64,000 nucleotides of DNA from Opitutia bacterium. Lineage in GTDB: Bacteria > Verrucomicrobiota > Verrucomicrobiia > Opitutales > Opitutaceae. Location of the stretch: the NCBI GenBank assembly GCA_016217545.1, contig JACRHT010000003.1, positions 169,501 through 233,500 on the forward strand, written 5' to 3'. The translations under genes and the position numbers were made by a program. A model generated the notes under the pieces. It ran no database searches. It was not told the origin of the DNA and worked only from the letters and a program-made list of their open reading frames with translations. Each line of letters starts with the position of its first letter. The first letter of the stretch is position 1. Below are positions 8,685 to 16,064 of the stretch, piece after piece.

Positions 8685-9779
8685 ATGCTGAAAGTCAACC
8701 TGCGCGACGTCCCCGAACTCGAACAGCGCTCGCCCACCGGCAAGTTCCACTCGTTCGCGAAAAACGTCTCCCTCGCCCTCGGCGGCGTCCGCAATGCCGG
8801 CGTCTGGGGCGGCGGACACCCCTTCGATTTCCAAGTGCGCCGCGTCCCACCGGGCGCCGCCGTGTGCCCGCTCCACGCGCACATCGTGCAATGGGAGCTC
8901 TTCGTCGTCCGTCGCGGCACCGGCACCGTCCGACTGGAGAACGAACGCCGCGAAGTTCGCGCCGGCGATTGCTTCCTCCATTTGCCAGGCGAGGCGCATC
9001 AGTTGATCAACACCGGCGGCGAGGACCTCGAAATCTTCATCATCGCCGACAACCCGCAGCTCGACGGCTTCTGGTATCCCGACTCGCAGAAGTGGGGCCT
9101 GCGCACGCCGAGCGTCTTTTTCAAGATGACGCCGGTCGACTACTTCGACGGCGAGGACACCGTCGACCCCGCTCCGACCGCCGCCGCGGATGTTCGTAAT
9201 ACGAACATCGCCACCCCAACCGCACCGGGCGCAGGCCCGGGCAATGTTCGTAATACGAACATTGGCGCCCCCGCGCTGCCGCCGCCCGCGACGCCCTTCT
9301 CCGCGCGCTGCAAGAATCTCGACGACATCGCGTGGGAAGACTGGCAATCGCCGAAGGGAAAATTCCGCGGCTCGTTTCGCGGCGTCTCGCTCGCTTTCGG
9401 CGCGCAACACCGCACGCCACTCCACGCGGGCGGCCATCCCTTCGATCTCGAACTCGGCAAGGTGCCTCCCGGCGCGACGCTTCTCCCGTTCCATTGGCAC
9501 GCCCTGCAGTGGGAATTCTACGTTTTCCTCGAGGGCCGCGGGGAGTTCCGACTCGGCGACGCCACCTTCCCCGTCGAACCGGGCGACTGCGTCATGGCCG
9601 CCCCGGGCGTGGGCCACGGCTTCCGCAACACCGGCGACGTCGACCTGCACTACTTCGTCATCGCCGACGACCCGCTCAACGAATTCTGGTCCTACCCCGA
9701 CTCGGGCAAGTTCGGCTTCGCCAATCCGCGAAAAATCTTCCGCGCGACCGAAGTCGAATATTCCGACGGCGAGGAGTGA
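8685..9779 (+). CDS. two-domain (bicupin) protein
   Basis: This is a 364-aa protein of two homologous cupin halves. Each half begins with a lead-in (LEQRSPTGKFHSFAKNVSLALG; then WQSPKGKFRGSFRGVSLAFG), then a GGHPFD element and a cupin barrel. The metal-type motifs are PLHAHIVQWE with PGEAHQLINTG in the first half, and PFHWHALQWEFYVF with APGVGHGFRNTG in the second. Both halves keep the His and Glu ligands, so both could bind metal. They suggest a sugar- or small-acid-binding or isomerising cupin; the substrate is unknown. The start is ATG 8685 (MLKVNLRD), since upstream codons look non-coding. Residues about 160-205 form a linker that contains two copies of the peptide VRNTNI. These are encoded by two palindromic repeats (see 9189-9264), an unusual feature inside a gene. 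Confidence 0.88.
   Translation: MLKVNLRDVPELEQRSPTGKFHSFAKNVSLALGGVRNAGVWGGGHPFDFQVRRVPPGAAVCPLHAHIVQWELFVVRRGTGTVRLENERREVRAGDCFLHLPGEAHQLINTGGEDLEIFIIADNPQLDGFWYPDSQKWGLRTPSVFFKMTPVDYFDGEDTVDPAPTAAADVRNTNIATPTAPGAGPGNVRNTNIGAPALPPPATPFSARCKNLDDIAWEDWQSPKGKFRGSFRGVSLAFGAQHRTPLHAGGHPFDLELGKVPPGATLLPFHWHALQWEFYVFLEGRGEFRLGDATFPVEPGDCVMAAPGVGHGFRNTGDVDLHYFVIADDPLNEFWSYPDSGKFGFANPRKIFRATEVEYSDGEE
9189..9264. repeat. pair of TA-A-TA-centred palindromes inside the bicupin gene
   Basis: Two copies of the 19-mer ATGTTCGTAATACGAACAT sit at 9190-9208 and 9244-9262. Each is extended by matching flanks, to 21 bp (9189-9209) and 23 bp (9242-9264). Centres are 54 bp apart and the spacer is GC-rich. Each palindrome is read in the same phase and gives VRNTNI (residues 170-175 and 188-193). 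The layout matches the pair at 30358-30433. Confidence 0.85.
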
Positions 9780-9793
9780 GCTTCCGAAGCACG

Positions 9794-9862
9794 AGGTAGG
9801 GAGGGACCGCTGGGCCCGCCGTAAACGTGATTCGCGGCGCGCCCAGCGGTCGCGCCCTACCT
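9794..9862. repeat. large GTAG...CTAC inverted repeat between convergent genes
   Basis: Nested arms are GAGGTAGGG with CCCTACCTC at the ends and GACCGCTGGGC with GCCCAGCGGTC inside, enclosing a loop of about 25 bases. The element begins 15 bases after the cupin stop and ends in the stop codon region of the minus-strand gene. It follows the tag-hairpin-hairpin-tag plan of the window's REP pairs and may also end transcription from both sides, although no T-run is present. Confidence 0.8.
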
Positions 9863-11637
9863 CACGGAACGAGAGCGAGCTTCACCTCCGGCGGTGGACG
9901 CTCCGGACGCGCCGCGCGTGTGAATTCCCGATCCGTCAGCGTCTTCAGGAACGCCACCAGCGCCGCCTGATCGTCGGCGCAGAGCGCGAGACCGGCCTTG
10001 GGATGCTTCGCGAGATTCGGATCGAGGTTGCTCGCGCGCTGCACGCCGTGGTCGTAGTGCGCGACGACTTCCTCGAGCGTCTGGAAGCGGCCGTCGTGCA
10101 TGTAGGGCGCCGTGAGCTCCACGTTGCGCAGCGCCGGCGTCTTGAAGCGTCCACGATCATCCGCGCGCCCCGTCGCGTTCTGCGCGCCCGCGTCGGCCGC
10201 AACGAGATCGAGGCCGTTGTTCTTCACCGCGAAATCGCTGAAGAGCACGCCGCCGTGGCAATGAAAGCAGTCCGCGCCGCGCTTGCCGCGCGCCGGATCG
10301 TATTCGGTGACGAACAGCTCGAAGCCGCGCTGCTCCTGCGCCGTGAACGTGGCCTGGCCCGCGAGCGTCCGGTCGAACTTCGCGTGGTTCGACACCAGCG
10401 TGAGCAGGAACTGCTCGAGCGCCCGGCCCAGTCGCTCGCCGGTGATCTCCTCGCTGCCGAAGGCCGCCGCGAAATCGTCGCGCACGCGCGGATCGTCGCT
10501 CAATTCGGCCACGACGTCTGCAACGCGCGCGTTCATCTCGATCGGGTTCGTCATGGCCGCGAGCGCCTGCTCGCGGATCGTGCGCTTGGTGCCGTCCCAC
10601 GCATAGGCGGGATGCCACGCGAGATTGAACAGCGGCATCGCATTGCGCTGGCCGAGCGCGCCCTCGGTGCCGCGACTGAGCGCGACGCGGTCGCTGAACG
10701 CCGCACGCGGATCGTGGCAGCCCGCGCAGGACTGTTCCCCGTTGCTCGACAGGCGCCGGTCGAAAAAGAGCCGCCGGCCCAACTCGACCCCTTGCTCGGT
10801 CAACGGATTGTCCGTCGGCAACGCGGGCTGCGGAAATCCGGCCGGCACCGTGAACGCGAACGGCGTGCCGGCGCTCTTCGCCGCCGCCGTGCCCCGCTCC
10901 GGCGCGGACGGCGCGACGGAGTCATCCGCCTGGAGCCAGAAAAACGCCCGCTCGGTGCTGCGCGCGAGCGCGGTCGCGAGCGCATCGCGATCGTCGGAGT
11001 GGGTGGAGGCGGTGCCGTCGCTCGCCGCGATCCGGCGGTCTTTGAACAGCGGCGCGATATTCAACGCCAGATCGATGCGCGTCGCTCGCGCCACCGTGAA
11101 CCCCGAGAGGAAGCGCACGGTCATCAGCTGCGGCTCTTTCGCGAGGTGATACGTGAACCCCGAGGAGTCCACCGCCCCGGCGTTTCGCCAGTAGCCCTCG
11201 AGGGCGAGGAAAACGTAACCGCCCGACCAGCTCCAGTGTAGCCCGTTAGTGGTTGGATTCAGAGCATGGCCGGGCGGCCAAAGTCCAGGATCGGCGTGGT
11301 TCACCGCCTCGGGCACGCCGACGCGCACCTGCAAGCCGCGATACTCGCCCACCGGCACGTTCGTCAGCGCGACTTCCAAGCGATCGCTCGCCGCGTCGAT
11401 GAAGCCGTATTGCCCCTCGAGGCGCACGACCGCGCCGTCGGACCGCAGGAGCTGAAAATCCGACAACAGCGCCGCGAGCCGCGTCACGCGCACGAGCTGA
11501 CCGCCCGGTGTCGCGACCTCCGCCGATGGCCCCGGCAGAGCGCGGTCGCCCCAGCGCGGCTCGACGCGCACGCGCAGTTCCGCCGCGCCGAGAGCGGCGG
11601 CGGTCCCGAGCAACAACGCGAACGTGAAACGGAGCAT
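9862..11637 (-). CDS. fusion of an MbnP-like domain and a MauG/cytochrome c peroxidase-like diheme domain
   Basis: This is a 591-aa secreted protein starting at ATG 11637 (MLRFTFALLLG, signal peptide to about residue 19). Residues about 20-240 resemble the MbnP family: the order LLSDFQLLRSDG, then Y-GFIDA, then NGLHWSWSGGYVFLALEG is typical. The second half (about 265-575) is a bacterial diheme peroxidase of the MauG/MbnH/CcpA type, with heme motifs CAGCH at 304-308 and CFHCH at 457-461. It also has RNAMPLFNLAW and the C-terminal TPALRNVELTAPYMHDG with its candidate axial Met513. In known systems MbnP and the diheme MbnH are two separate neighbouring genes, and the enzyme oxidises a Trp of its copper-binding partner. 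Here the two are one chain. The gene diverges from the regulator at 11748, and a GTTAA-N6-GTAAA site lies between them. Confidence 0.85.
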   Translation of the reverse strand: MLRFTFALLLGTAAALGAAELRVRVEPRWGDRALPGPSAEVATPGGQLVRVTRLAALLSDFQLLRSDGAVVRLEGQYGFIDAASDRLEVALTNVPVGEYRGLQVRVGVPEAVNHADPGLWPPGHALNPTTNGLHWSWSGGYVFLALEGYWRNAGAVDSSGFTYHLAKEPQLMTVRFLSGFTVARATRIDLALNIAPLFKDRRIAASDGTASTHSDDRDALATALARSTERAFFWLQADDSVAPSAPERGTAAAKSAGTPFAFTVPAGFPQPALPTDNPLTEQGVELGRRLFFDRRLSSNGEQSCAGCHDPRAAFSDRVALSRGTEGALGQRNAMPLFNLAWHPAYAWDGTKRTIREQALAAMTNPIEMNARVADVVAELSDDPRVRDDFAAAFGSEEITGERLGRALEQFLLTLVSNHAKFDRTLAGQATFTAQEQRGFELFVTEYDPARGKRGADCFHCHGGVLFSDFAVKNNGLDLVAADAGAQNATGRADDRGRFKTPALRNVELTAPYMHDGRFQTLEEVVAHYDHGVQRASNLDPNLAKHPKAGLALCADDQAALVAFLKTLTDREFTRAARPERPPPEVKLALVP

Positions 11638-11692
11638 GCCGCCAGGGTCGCGCCGGGCGGTAAAGTGCGTGTGCAGGCCGCGCGGCAAAATT

Positions 11693-11708
11693 GTTAAGGC
11701 CGGGTAAA
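11693..11708 (+). promoter_or_regulatory. CpxR/OmpR-type operator candidate, site 1
   Basis: GTTAA-GGCCGG-GTAAA is a direct repeat of two pentamers spaced by 6, close to the CpxR-box plan GTAAA-N5-GTAAA. It is in the 110-bp divergent region between the MbnP/MauG fusion gene and the response regulator gene. A further single GTAAA lies at 11660-11664. Near-identical sites occur at 14280-14295 and, inverted, at 15804-15819. Confidence 0.6.
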
Positions 11709-11747
11709 GGTTGCGGCGGAACTTCGCCCGCGCACCATGCTGCCGCC

Positions 11748-12479
11748 ATGGAATCACCCGCGCCGGGCCGCACGCGCCTGCTGATGATCGACGACGACCG
11801 GAAGCTTTGCCGACTGGTCGCGAGCTATCTCGAGCCCCTGGCCTTCGACGTCGTCGCGGTGCACGACGGACGCCTCGGCCTCGAACGCGCGACCGATCCG
11901 GCGGAGAAATGGCACGCGGTGCTCCTCGACGTGATGCTGCCGGGCATGGACGGCTTCGACGTGCTGCGCGGCATCCGGGCGAAAACGACGGTGCCCGTGC
12001 TCATGCTCACGGCGCGCGGCGACGAGATGGACCGCATCGTCGGACTCGAAGTCGGCGCGGACGACTACCTGCCGAAGACCTTTTCGACCCGCGAGCTGCT
12101 GGCGCGCCTCCGCGCGGTGCTGCGCCGCGCGGCGACCGTCGCTGTCGCCGAAGGCAGCGCGCCGATGCAGGAACTCGTCGTCGGCGATCTGCGCGTTAAC
12201 TTCGATGCGCGCAGCGCAGCGATGGGCGCGACGGCGCTCGTGTTGACGCCCGTGGAGTTCGACCTGCTTGCCTCGCTGGCGAAAGCGCGTGGCCGCGTGA
12301 AATCGCGCGAGGCGCTCCTCGACGAATGCCGCGACCGCAACTACGACGTCTTCGACCGCTCGATCGACGTGCACATCTCGGCCTTGCGGAAAAAACTCGG
12401 CGACGACGCGAAACAACCCCGCTTCATCCGCACCGTGCGATCCGCCGGCTACATGCTCGTGGACCCGCGCGCGGAGTGA
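11748..12479 (+). CDS. OmpR/CpxR-type response regulator
   Basis: The protein is 243 aa. The receiver domain spans about 10-125 with acidic pair D17-D18, the phospho-acceptor Asp in LLDVMLPGMDGFDVL, the Thr switch in LMLTARG and the Lys in DDYLPKTFSTREL. A winged-helix DNA-binding domain follows at about 145-240 (LTPVEFDLLASLAKARGRV; then DRSIDVHISALRKKLGDD; then RTVRSAGYM), as in CpxR. The start is ATG 11748; upstream codons run through the operator and are unlikely. Its partner kinase is most likely the gene at 14338, separated by the antisense YHYH gene. All three intergenic regions around carry the same candidate operator, so autoregulation is likely. Confidence 0.93.
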   Translation: MESPAPGRTRLLMIDDDRKLCRLVASYLEPLAFDVVAVHDGRLGLERATDPAEKWHAVLLDVMLPGMDGFDVLRGIRAKTTVPVLMLTARGDEMDRIVGLEVGADDYLPKTFSTRELLARLRAVLRRAATVAVAEGSAPMQELVVGDLRVNFDARSAAMGATALVLTPVEFDLLASLAKARGRVKSREALLDECRDRNYDVFDRSIDVHISALRKKLGDDAKQPRFIRTVRSAGYMLVDPRAE

Positions 12480-12494
12480 GGTCACCCATCGCGC

Positions 12495-14210
12495 TCAACG
12501 CCGCCGCGCCCGGAGCACCAGCAGCGTTGCGGCCAAGGCGGCGAACCAGTCGCTCGGCGCGCCGCCGCCACCGCCGCCGGATGACGCGCTCGCGGTGCTC
12601 GTCCCGGACGTTGTCGTCGTAGGCGTAGTTGTCGTGGGCGCGGTGGTGGTCGTCGTGGAGGTCGTGCTGGAGCCGTTGGTCGGGCCCGTCGCGGAGCTGC
12701 CGGTGCCGGTGTAGTGCAGCGTCGCGGTCGTGCCAACCGGCGTGCCGACAGTCGCGTTCGTGTCGTAGGTGGCGATGGCGGTGAGCGAGACGCGGTAGTA
12801 GTTCGCCGTGGCGGCGGCGGTGTAGGTCGTCGTCGCGCCGCCGCTCGTGACCGTGGAGCTGAGCGTGGTGAACGAGGAGTTGTCGCTCGAAGATTCGACT
12901 TTGTAGGTCGCGCCTTCGGCGGAGTTCCACTGGAGCGCGACTCCGTTGCCGGACGCGGTGCCGGTGAGCGTGATCGCGGCGGCGGGCGCGCCGCGATCGT
13001 ATTCGGCGACGGTCTCGCTGATCGACGTGACGCTGCCGCCGCTCGGGTTGCCGTAGTAGGAGCGACCGATGATGTAGGGGAACTTCGGCGTGCCGTCGGT
13101 TTCGATCGCGATGAAATAGGCGTAGGTGCCGTTGGGGAACTCGGGCGTGACGCAGAAGCGGCCGTTGTATTCGTCGAGGTCGAAGTCGGTGCCCTGCTTC
13201 TGGCCGAGGTCGCCGAGGTAATCGTAGTCCTCGATGTAGTGCCCGAGCACGTAGGTCGCGTTCACGGCGGGGCCGGATTGCGCGGCTGTGAGCGTGGTGC
13301 GGCCTTGGGCGCGTTGGGCCCAGGCGGGCAGCGATGTGCGGCCGGTGGTGGAGAGATTCGCGGTGCCGTTCGAGCCGTCGCGCTTCACGAAGCCGGAAAC
13401 CATGCGCCGCACGCCGCTGCTGGCGTTGTTCGCGGAGGCGAAGCCGTAGGGACCATAGACCGGATAGCCGTCGGCCATGAAACCGAGGAGCGGCGAGTGT
13501 TTCGTCGGCGCGGTGGATTTCTCCGCGTAGGTGCGCGTGGCGCTGTTGTAGGTGATGTTGTCGTCGAGCAGGTAGCGGAGCGCGGGAGTGTTGGCGTGGT
13601 AATGGTATTGGGCGCCCGCTTGGTGCGCGAAGGCCGGATCGAAGGTCATGGCTTCGTTCACGTAGGCGTCGCGATTCCAGACGCCGTCGCCGCGCAGGCC
13701 GTTCACGGGCGTGGCGTCGGTGGCGGAGGCGTTGACGTAGGAGTAGGCGTCGCGGCTGTCGAAGAATGCCACGCCGTCGACGCCGTAGCCGATGGCGCCG
13801 AGGCCGGTGAGCGTCTTCGTCGTCGGCACGGTGGGGTTGCGCGGGATGCGGTAGAGGACGTTCGTGTTCGCGGGGAAGTTGGGAAAATTCTGCGTGTGCG
13901 CGGCGTCGCCATACCACGGGCCCATGACGTGGTAACCGAGGCCGGTGGAGCGCAGGTAGACCCAGTCGCCGGAATACTGGACCTGCGTGACGCCGGCGTA
14001 GGCGGGCGAGGATTGGGTGCCGGAGCCGCGACTCCACGTGGTCGAGGCGGTGCCGGCGGATTTCGCGGCGTCGGTCTGGTAGAGTCGCGCGTAATTGCCG
14101 GCGGCGTCAGTCAGCCAGGCGGTGACGCGCGGGTCGGTGGATTGGGCGGCGAGCGGCGCGACGAGGACGGCGAGAAGCGCGAGAGAGCGAAGCGGGGAAT
14201 TCGGGTGCAT
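12495..14210 (-). CDS. secreted YHYH-domain protein with C-terminal sorting-type tail
   Basis: This is a 571-aa protein with a signal peptide ending near LAAQS (about residue 23). The YHYH domain occupies roughly residues 85-385, with the name-giving motif QYHYHANTPALRYLL near 240 and the conserved GFMADGYPVYGPYG, HYIEDYDYLGD and LDEYNGRFCVTPEFPNGTYAYF. A fibronectin-like beta domain follows at about 410-500. Then comes a Thr/Ser-rich linker, a run of six Gly, and PSDWFAALAATLLVLRARRR. That end (Gly run, short hydrophobic helix, Arg cluster) resembles tripartite protein-sorting tails such as GlyGly-CTERM; no sortase is in the window. The gene ends 16 bases from the convergent regulator gene. 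It starts opposite the kinase at 14338 with operator site 2 between them. YHYH proteins have no settled function. Confidence 0.87.
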   Translation of the reverse strand: MHPNSPLRSLALLAVLVAPLAAQSTDPRVTAWLTDAAGNYARLYQTDAAKSAGTASTTWSRGSGTQSSPAYAGVTQVQYSGDWVYLRSTGLGYHVMGPWYGDAAHTQNFPNFPANTNVLYRIPRNPTVPTTKTLTGLGAIGYGVDGVAFFDSRDAYSYVNASATDATPVNGLRGDGVWNRDAYVNEAMTFDPAFAHQAGAQYHYHANTPALRYLLDDNITYNSATRTYAEKSTAPTKHSPLLGFMADGYPVYGPYGFASANNASSGVRRMVSGFVKRDGSNGTANLSTTGRTSLPAWAQRAQGRTTLTAAQSGPAVNATYVLGHYIEDYDYLGDLGQKQGTDFDLDEYNGRFCVTPEFPNGTYAYFIAIETDGTPKFPYIIGRSYYGNPSGGSVTSISETVAEYDRGAPAAAITLTGTASGNGVALQWNSAEGATYKVESSSDNSSFTTLSSTVTSGGATTTYTAAATANYYRVSLTAIATYDTNATVGTPVGTTATLHYTGTGSSATGPTNGSSTTSTTTTTAPTTTTPTTTTSGTSTASASSGGGGGGAPSDWFAALAATLLVLRARRR

Positions 14211-14279
14211 GGGCGTGGAGCGTTGGCCCGAGTGAAACGCGGAGCGGTTAAGCGCGGATGTGTGTGCGCGCGGCTTTTT

Positions 14280-14295
14280 GTTAAGGGCGGGTAAA
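14280..14295 (+). promoter_or_regulatory. CpxR/OmpR-type operator candidate, site 2
   Basis: GTTAA-GGGCGG-GTAAA lies between the divergent YHYH gene (start 14210) and the kinase gene (start 14338). It differs from site 1 in a single spacer base and shares the preceding TT. A second GTTAA at 14247-14251, without a matching partner, lies nearer the YHYH gene. Confidence 0.6.
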
Positions 14296-14337
14296 TGGTC
14301 GGGATTTTTCCGGAGCGCCCGCTAGTGTCGTCGCGCT

Positions 14338-15795
14338 TTGAAAATCCCGCTGCCGCTTTGGATCAAGGTCTGGCTCCTGCTCGCGCTGAACTTCGCGCTC
14401 GTCGCGGCGCTGGGCACGGCGTGGTTCTTTGCGCGCAGCGAACGCGGTTGGGAGCGCATCGCGCTCGGCCCGCTCGGCGATCGCGTCGCGGCGCTCGCGG
14501 ACGAGATCTCGGACGAGCTGCTGAACGCCGAGGAAAGCGAGTCGGCGGCGATCGTCGCCCGCCACGCCACCGAACACGGCGTCGAGTTTCTCTGGCTGCG
14601 CAACGACGGCCTCGTGCTCGCCGGACCCTCGCTGCCTTTGCCGGAGGCGGTGCGGCACGAGCTCGTGCGCAGCGGGCCGCGGCCGGGGCGCGGCGGCCGG
14701 CCACCGCTGGACGACGGCCCGGGGCCGGGTGAAATGGGTCCGCCGCCCGGCGCGCGGGGCGGCGCGGGACGGTTTCTCTTCCACCCGGAGAGCGGCGACT
14801 ACTGGTTCGGGCTGCGCATCCATCCGTCACCCGAGCTGCTCGAGCGCGGCGGGCCGCCGCCGCGCACCACGCTCATCATCCACACCCAATCGGCGTTCCG
14901 CTTCGCGATCCTCCTCGGCTTGCACTGGTGGGCCAGCGTCGCAGCGCTGGCGCTCGGCGTGTCGGTGCTGTTCTGGATGCCGTTCGTGCGCTCGATCACG
15001 CGGCGGCTTGACGCGCTGACGGCGGCGACGGACCGGATCGCCGAGGGGAAATTCGAGACGCGCGCGCCCGTGGCCGGCACCGACGAGATCGGGCGACTCG
15101 GCGGCGCGATCAACGACATGGCGCGACGGCTGGAGTCGCACGCCGAGACGCAGAAGCGCTTCCTCGGCGACGTGGCCCACGAGCTCGGTTCGCCCGTTGG
15201 CCGTCTGCAGGTCGCGGTTGAACTCCTCGAACAGCGCGCCCCCACTCCACTCCAGGCCACCGTGGGCGACGTCCGCGAGGAGGTGCAGCAAATGGCGGAG
15301 CTGGTGGGCGAACTGCTGGCCTTCACGCGCGCCGGACTGAAGCCCCGCGAAACCGCCCGCGAGCCCGTCGCGCTCGAACCGCTGCTACGCGAGGTCGTCC
15401 TCCGCGAGGACGGCGCCGATCGCGTCGTGATCGAGACGCCCCCCGCGCTGCTCGTGCTCGGCGACCGCGCACTGCTGTCGCGCGCCATCGGCAATCTCGT
15501 GCGCAACGCCCTTCGCTACGGTGGCGACGGTGTGGTCCGCGTCACCGCGACGCGGCGCGACGGCGACGTGCGGGTGAACATCGAGGACGAGGGCCCCGGC
15601 GTGCCGACGGACGCTCTCGCACGTCTCGGCGAGCCGTTCTTCCGACCCGAGGGCGCCCGCGCTCGCGAGACCGGCGGCGTTGGGCTTGGGCTGACGATTG
15701 TGCGTTCGAGCGTCGCGGCCTGCGGCGGCGAGATCACCTTTGCCAACCGGCAACCGCGCGGCTTCCGCGTGGAGGTCCGACTCGCGGCCGGTTGA
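14338..15795 (+). CDS. CpxA/EnvZ-type sensor histidine kinase
   Basis: The protein is 485 aa, starting at TTG 14338 (reads KIPLPLWIKVWLLLALNF), the first plausible start after the operator. TM1 is at about 8-31. A short periplasmic sensor at about 32-185 contains a Gly/Pro-rich stretch (around residues 113-142, GPRPGRGGRPPLDDGPGPG). TM2 is at about 193-215 and HAMP at about 216-268. The HisKA box is FLGDVAHELGSPVGRL with phospho-acceptor His281. HATPase motifs are GNLVRNALRYGG, EDEGPGVP and GGVGLGLTIV. Normal H-box sequences have HELRTP; the change to HELGSP is mild. It very likely phosphorylates the regulator at 11748. A Pro/Gly-rich sensor with no clear ligand pocket fits an envelope-stress sensor, as in CpxA; this is inference. 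Confidence 0.9.
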   Translation: MKIPLPLWIKVWLLLALNFALVAALGTAWFFARSERGWERIALGPLGDRVAALADEISDELLNAEESESAAIVARHATEHGVEFLWLRNDGLVLAGPSLPLPEAVRHELVRSGPRPGRGGRPPLDDGPGPGEMGPPPGARGGAGRFLFHPESGDYWFGLRIHPSPELLERGGPPPRTTLIIHTQSAFRFAILLGLHWWASVAALALGVSVLFWMPFVRSITRRLDALTAATDRIAEGKFETRAPVAGTDEIGRLGGAINDMARRLESHAETQKRFLGDVAHELGSPVGRLQVAVELLEQRAPTPLQATVGDVREEVQQMAELVGELLAFTRAGLKPRETAREPVALEPLLREVVLREDGADRVVIETPPALLVLGDRALLSRAIGNLVRNALRYGGDGVVRVTATRRDGDVRVNIEDEGPGVPTDALARLGEPFFRPEGARARETGGVGLGLTIVRSSVAACGGEITFANRQPRGFRVEVRLAAG

Positions 15796-15803
15796 GCGGC
15801 GCG

Positions 15804-15819
15804 CTTACGCGGGCTTAAC
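15804..15819 (-). promoter_or_regulatory. CpxR/OmpR-type operator candidate, site 3 (inverted)
   Basis: On the minus strand the sequence reads GTTAA-GCCCGC-GTAAG, preceded by TTTT as in site 2. It begins 9 bases after the kinase stop codon and lies 56 bases before the small open frame at 15875. It has the same spacing as sites 1 and 2, with one change in the second pentamer. Confidence 0.5.
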
Positions 15820-15874
15820 AAAAATCCGGTCGCGCCTTCATACGGCGCCAACGCGCGCGTGGTTTCATGGCGCC

Positions 15875-16039
15875 ATGATCCCCGCCATGAGCGCTCCCGC
15901 TCCCACCTCGCCCGAATCCGCGCCGGTCGCCGTCGTGACGACCGTGCCGCAGATCAACGCCTTCAACTGGCTCCTCGTGCTCGGATTTCCGCCCGAAGTC
16001 GCCGCCGCTGCCGCGCACCCGGAGACGTTCGCGCGGTGA
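15875..16039 (+). CDS. small 54-aa protein candidate
   Basis: The ATG at 15875 opens a 54-codon frame; a second ATG four codons later is also possible. The first half is Pro/Ala/Ser-rich and the second half is compact (VPQINAFNWLLVLGFPPEV, then an Ala run and HPETFAR). It lies between the kinase gene and the convergent OPT transporter gene, directly downstream of operator site 3, so it could be a third output of the two-component system. It matches no family I know. The protein-like second half and the position argue for a gene; its short length argues for caution. Confidence 0.4.
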   Translation: MIPAMSAPAPTSPESAPVAVVTTVPQINAFNWLLVLGFPPEVAAAAAHPETFAR

Positions 16040-16064
16040 GCGCTCGTCCGGGCGCGAGGCCGCC

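Noticed and set aside
9794..9862. Ends of an insertion sequence
   Set aside because: The inverted repeat is only 69 bp long with no transposase and no target duplication; it fits the REP pair plan.
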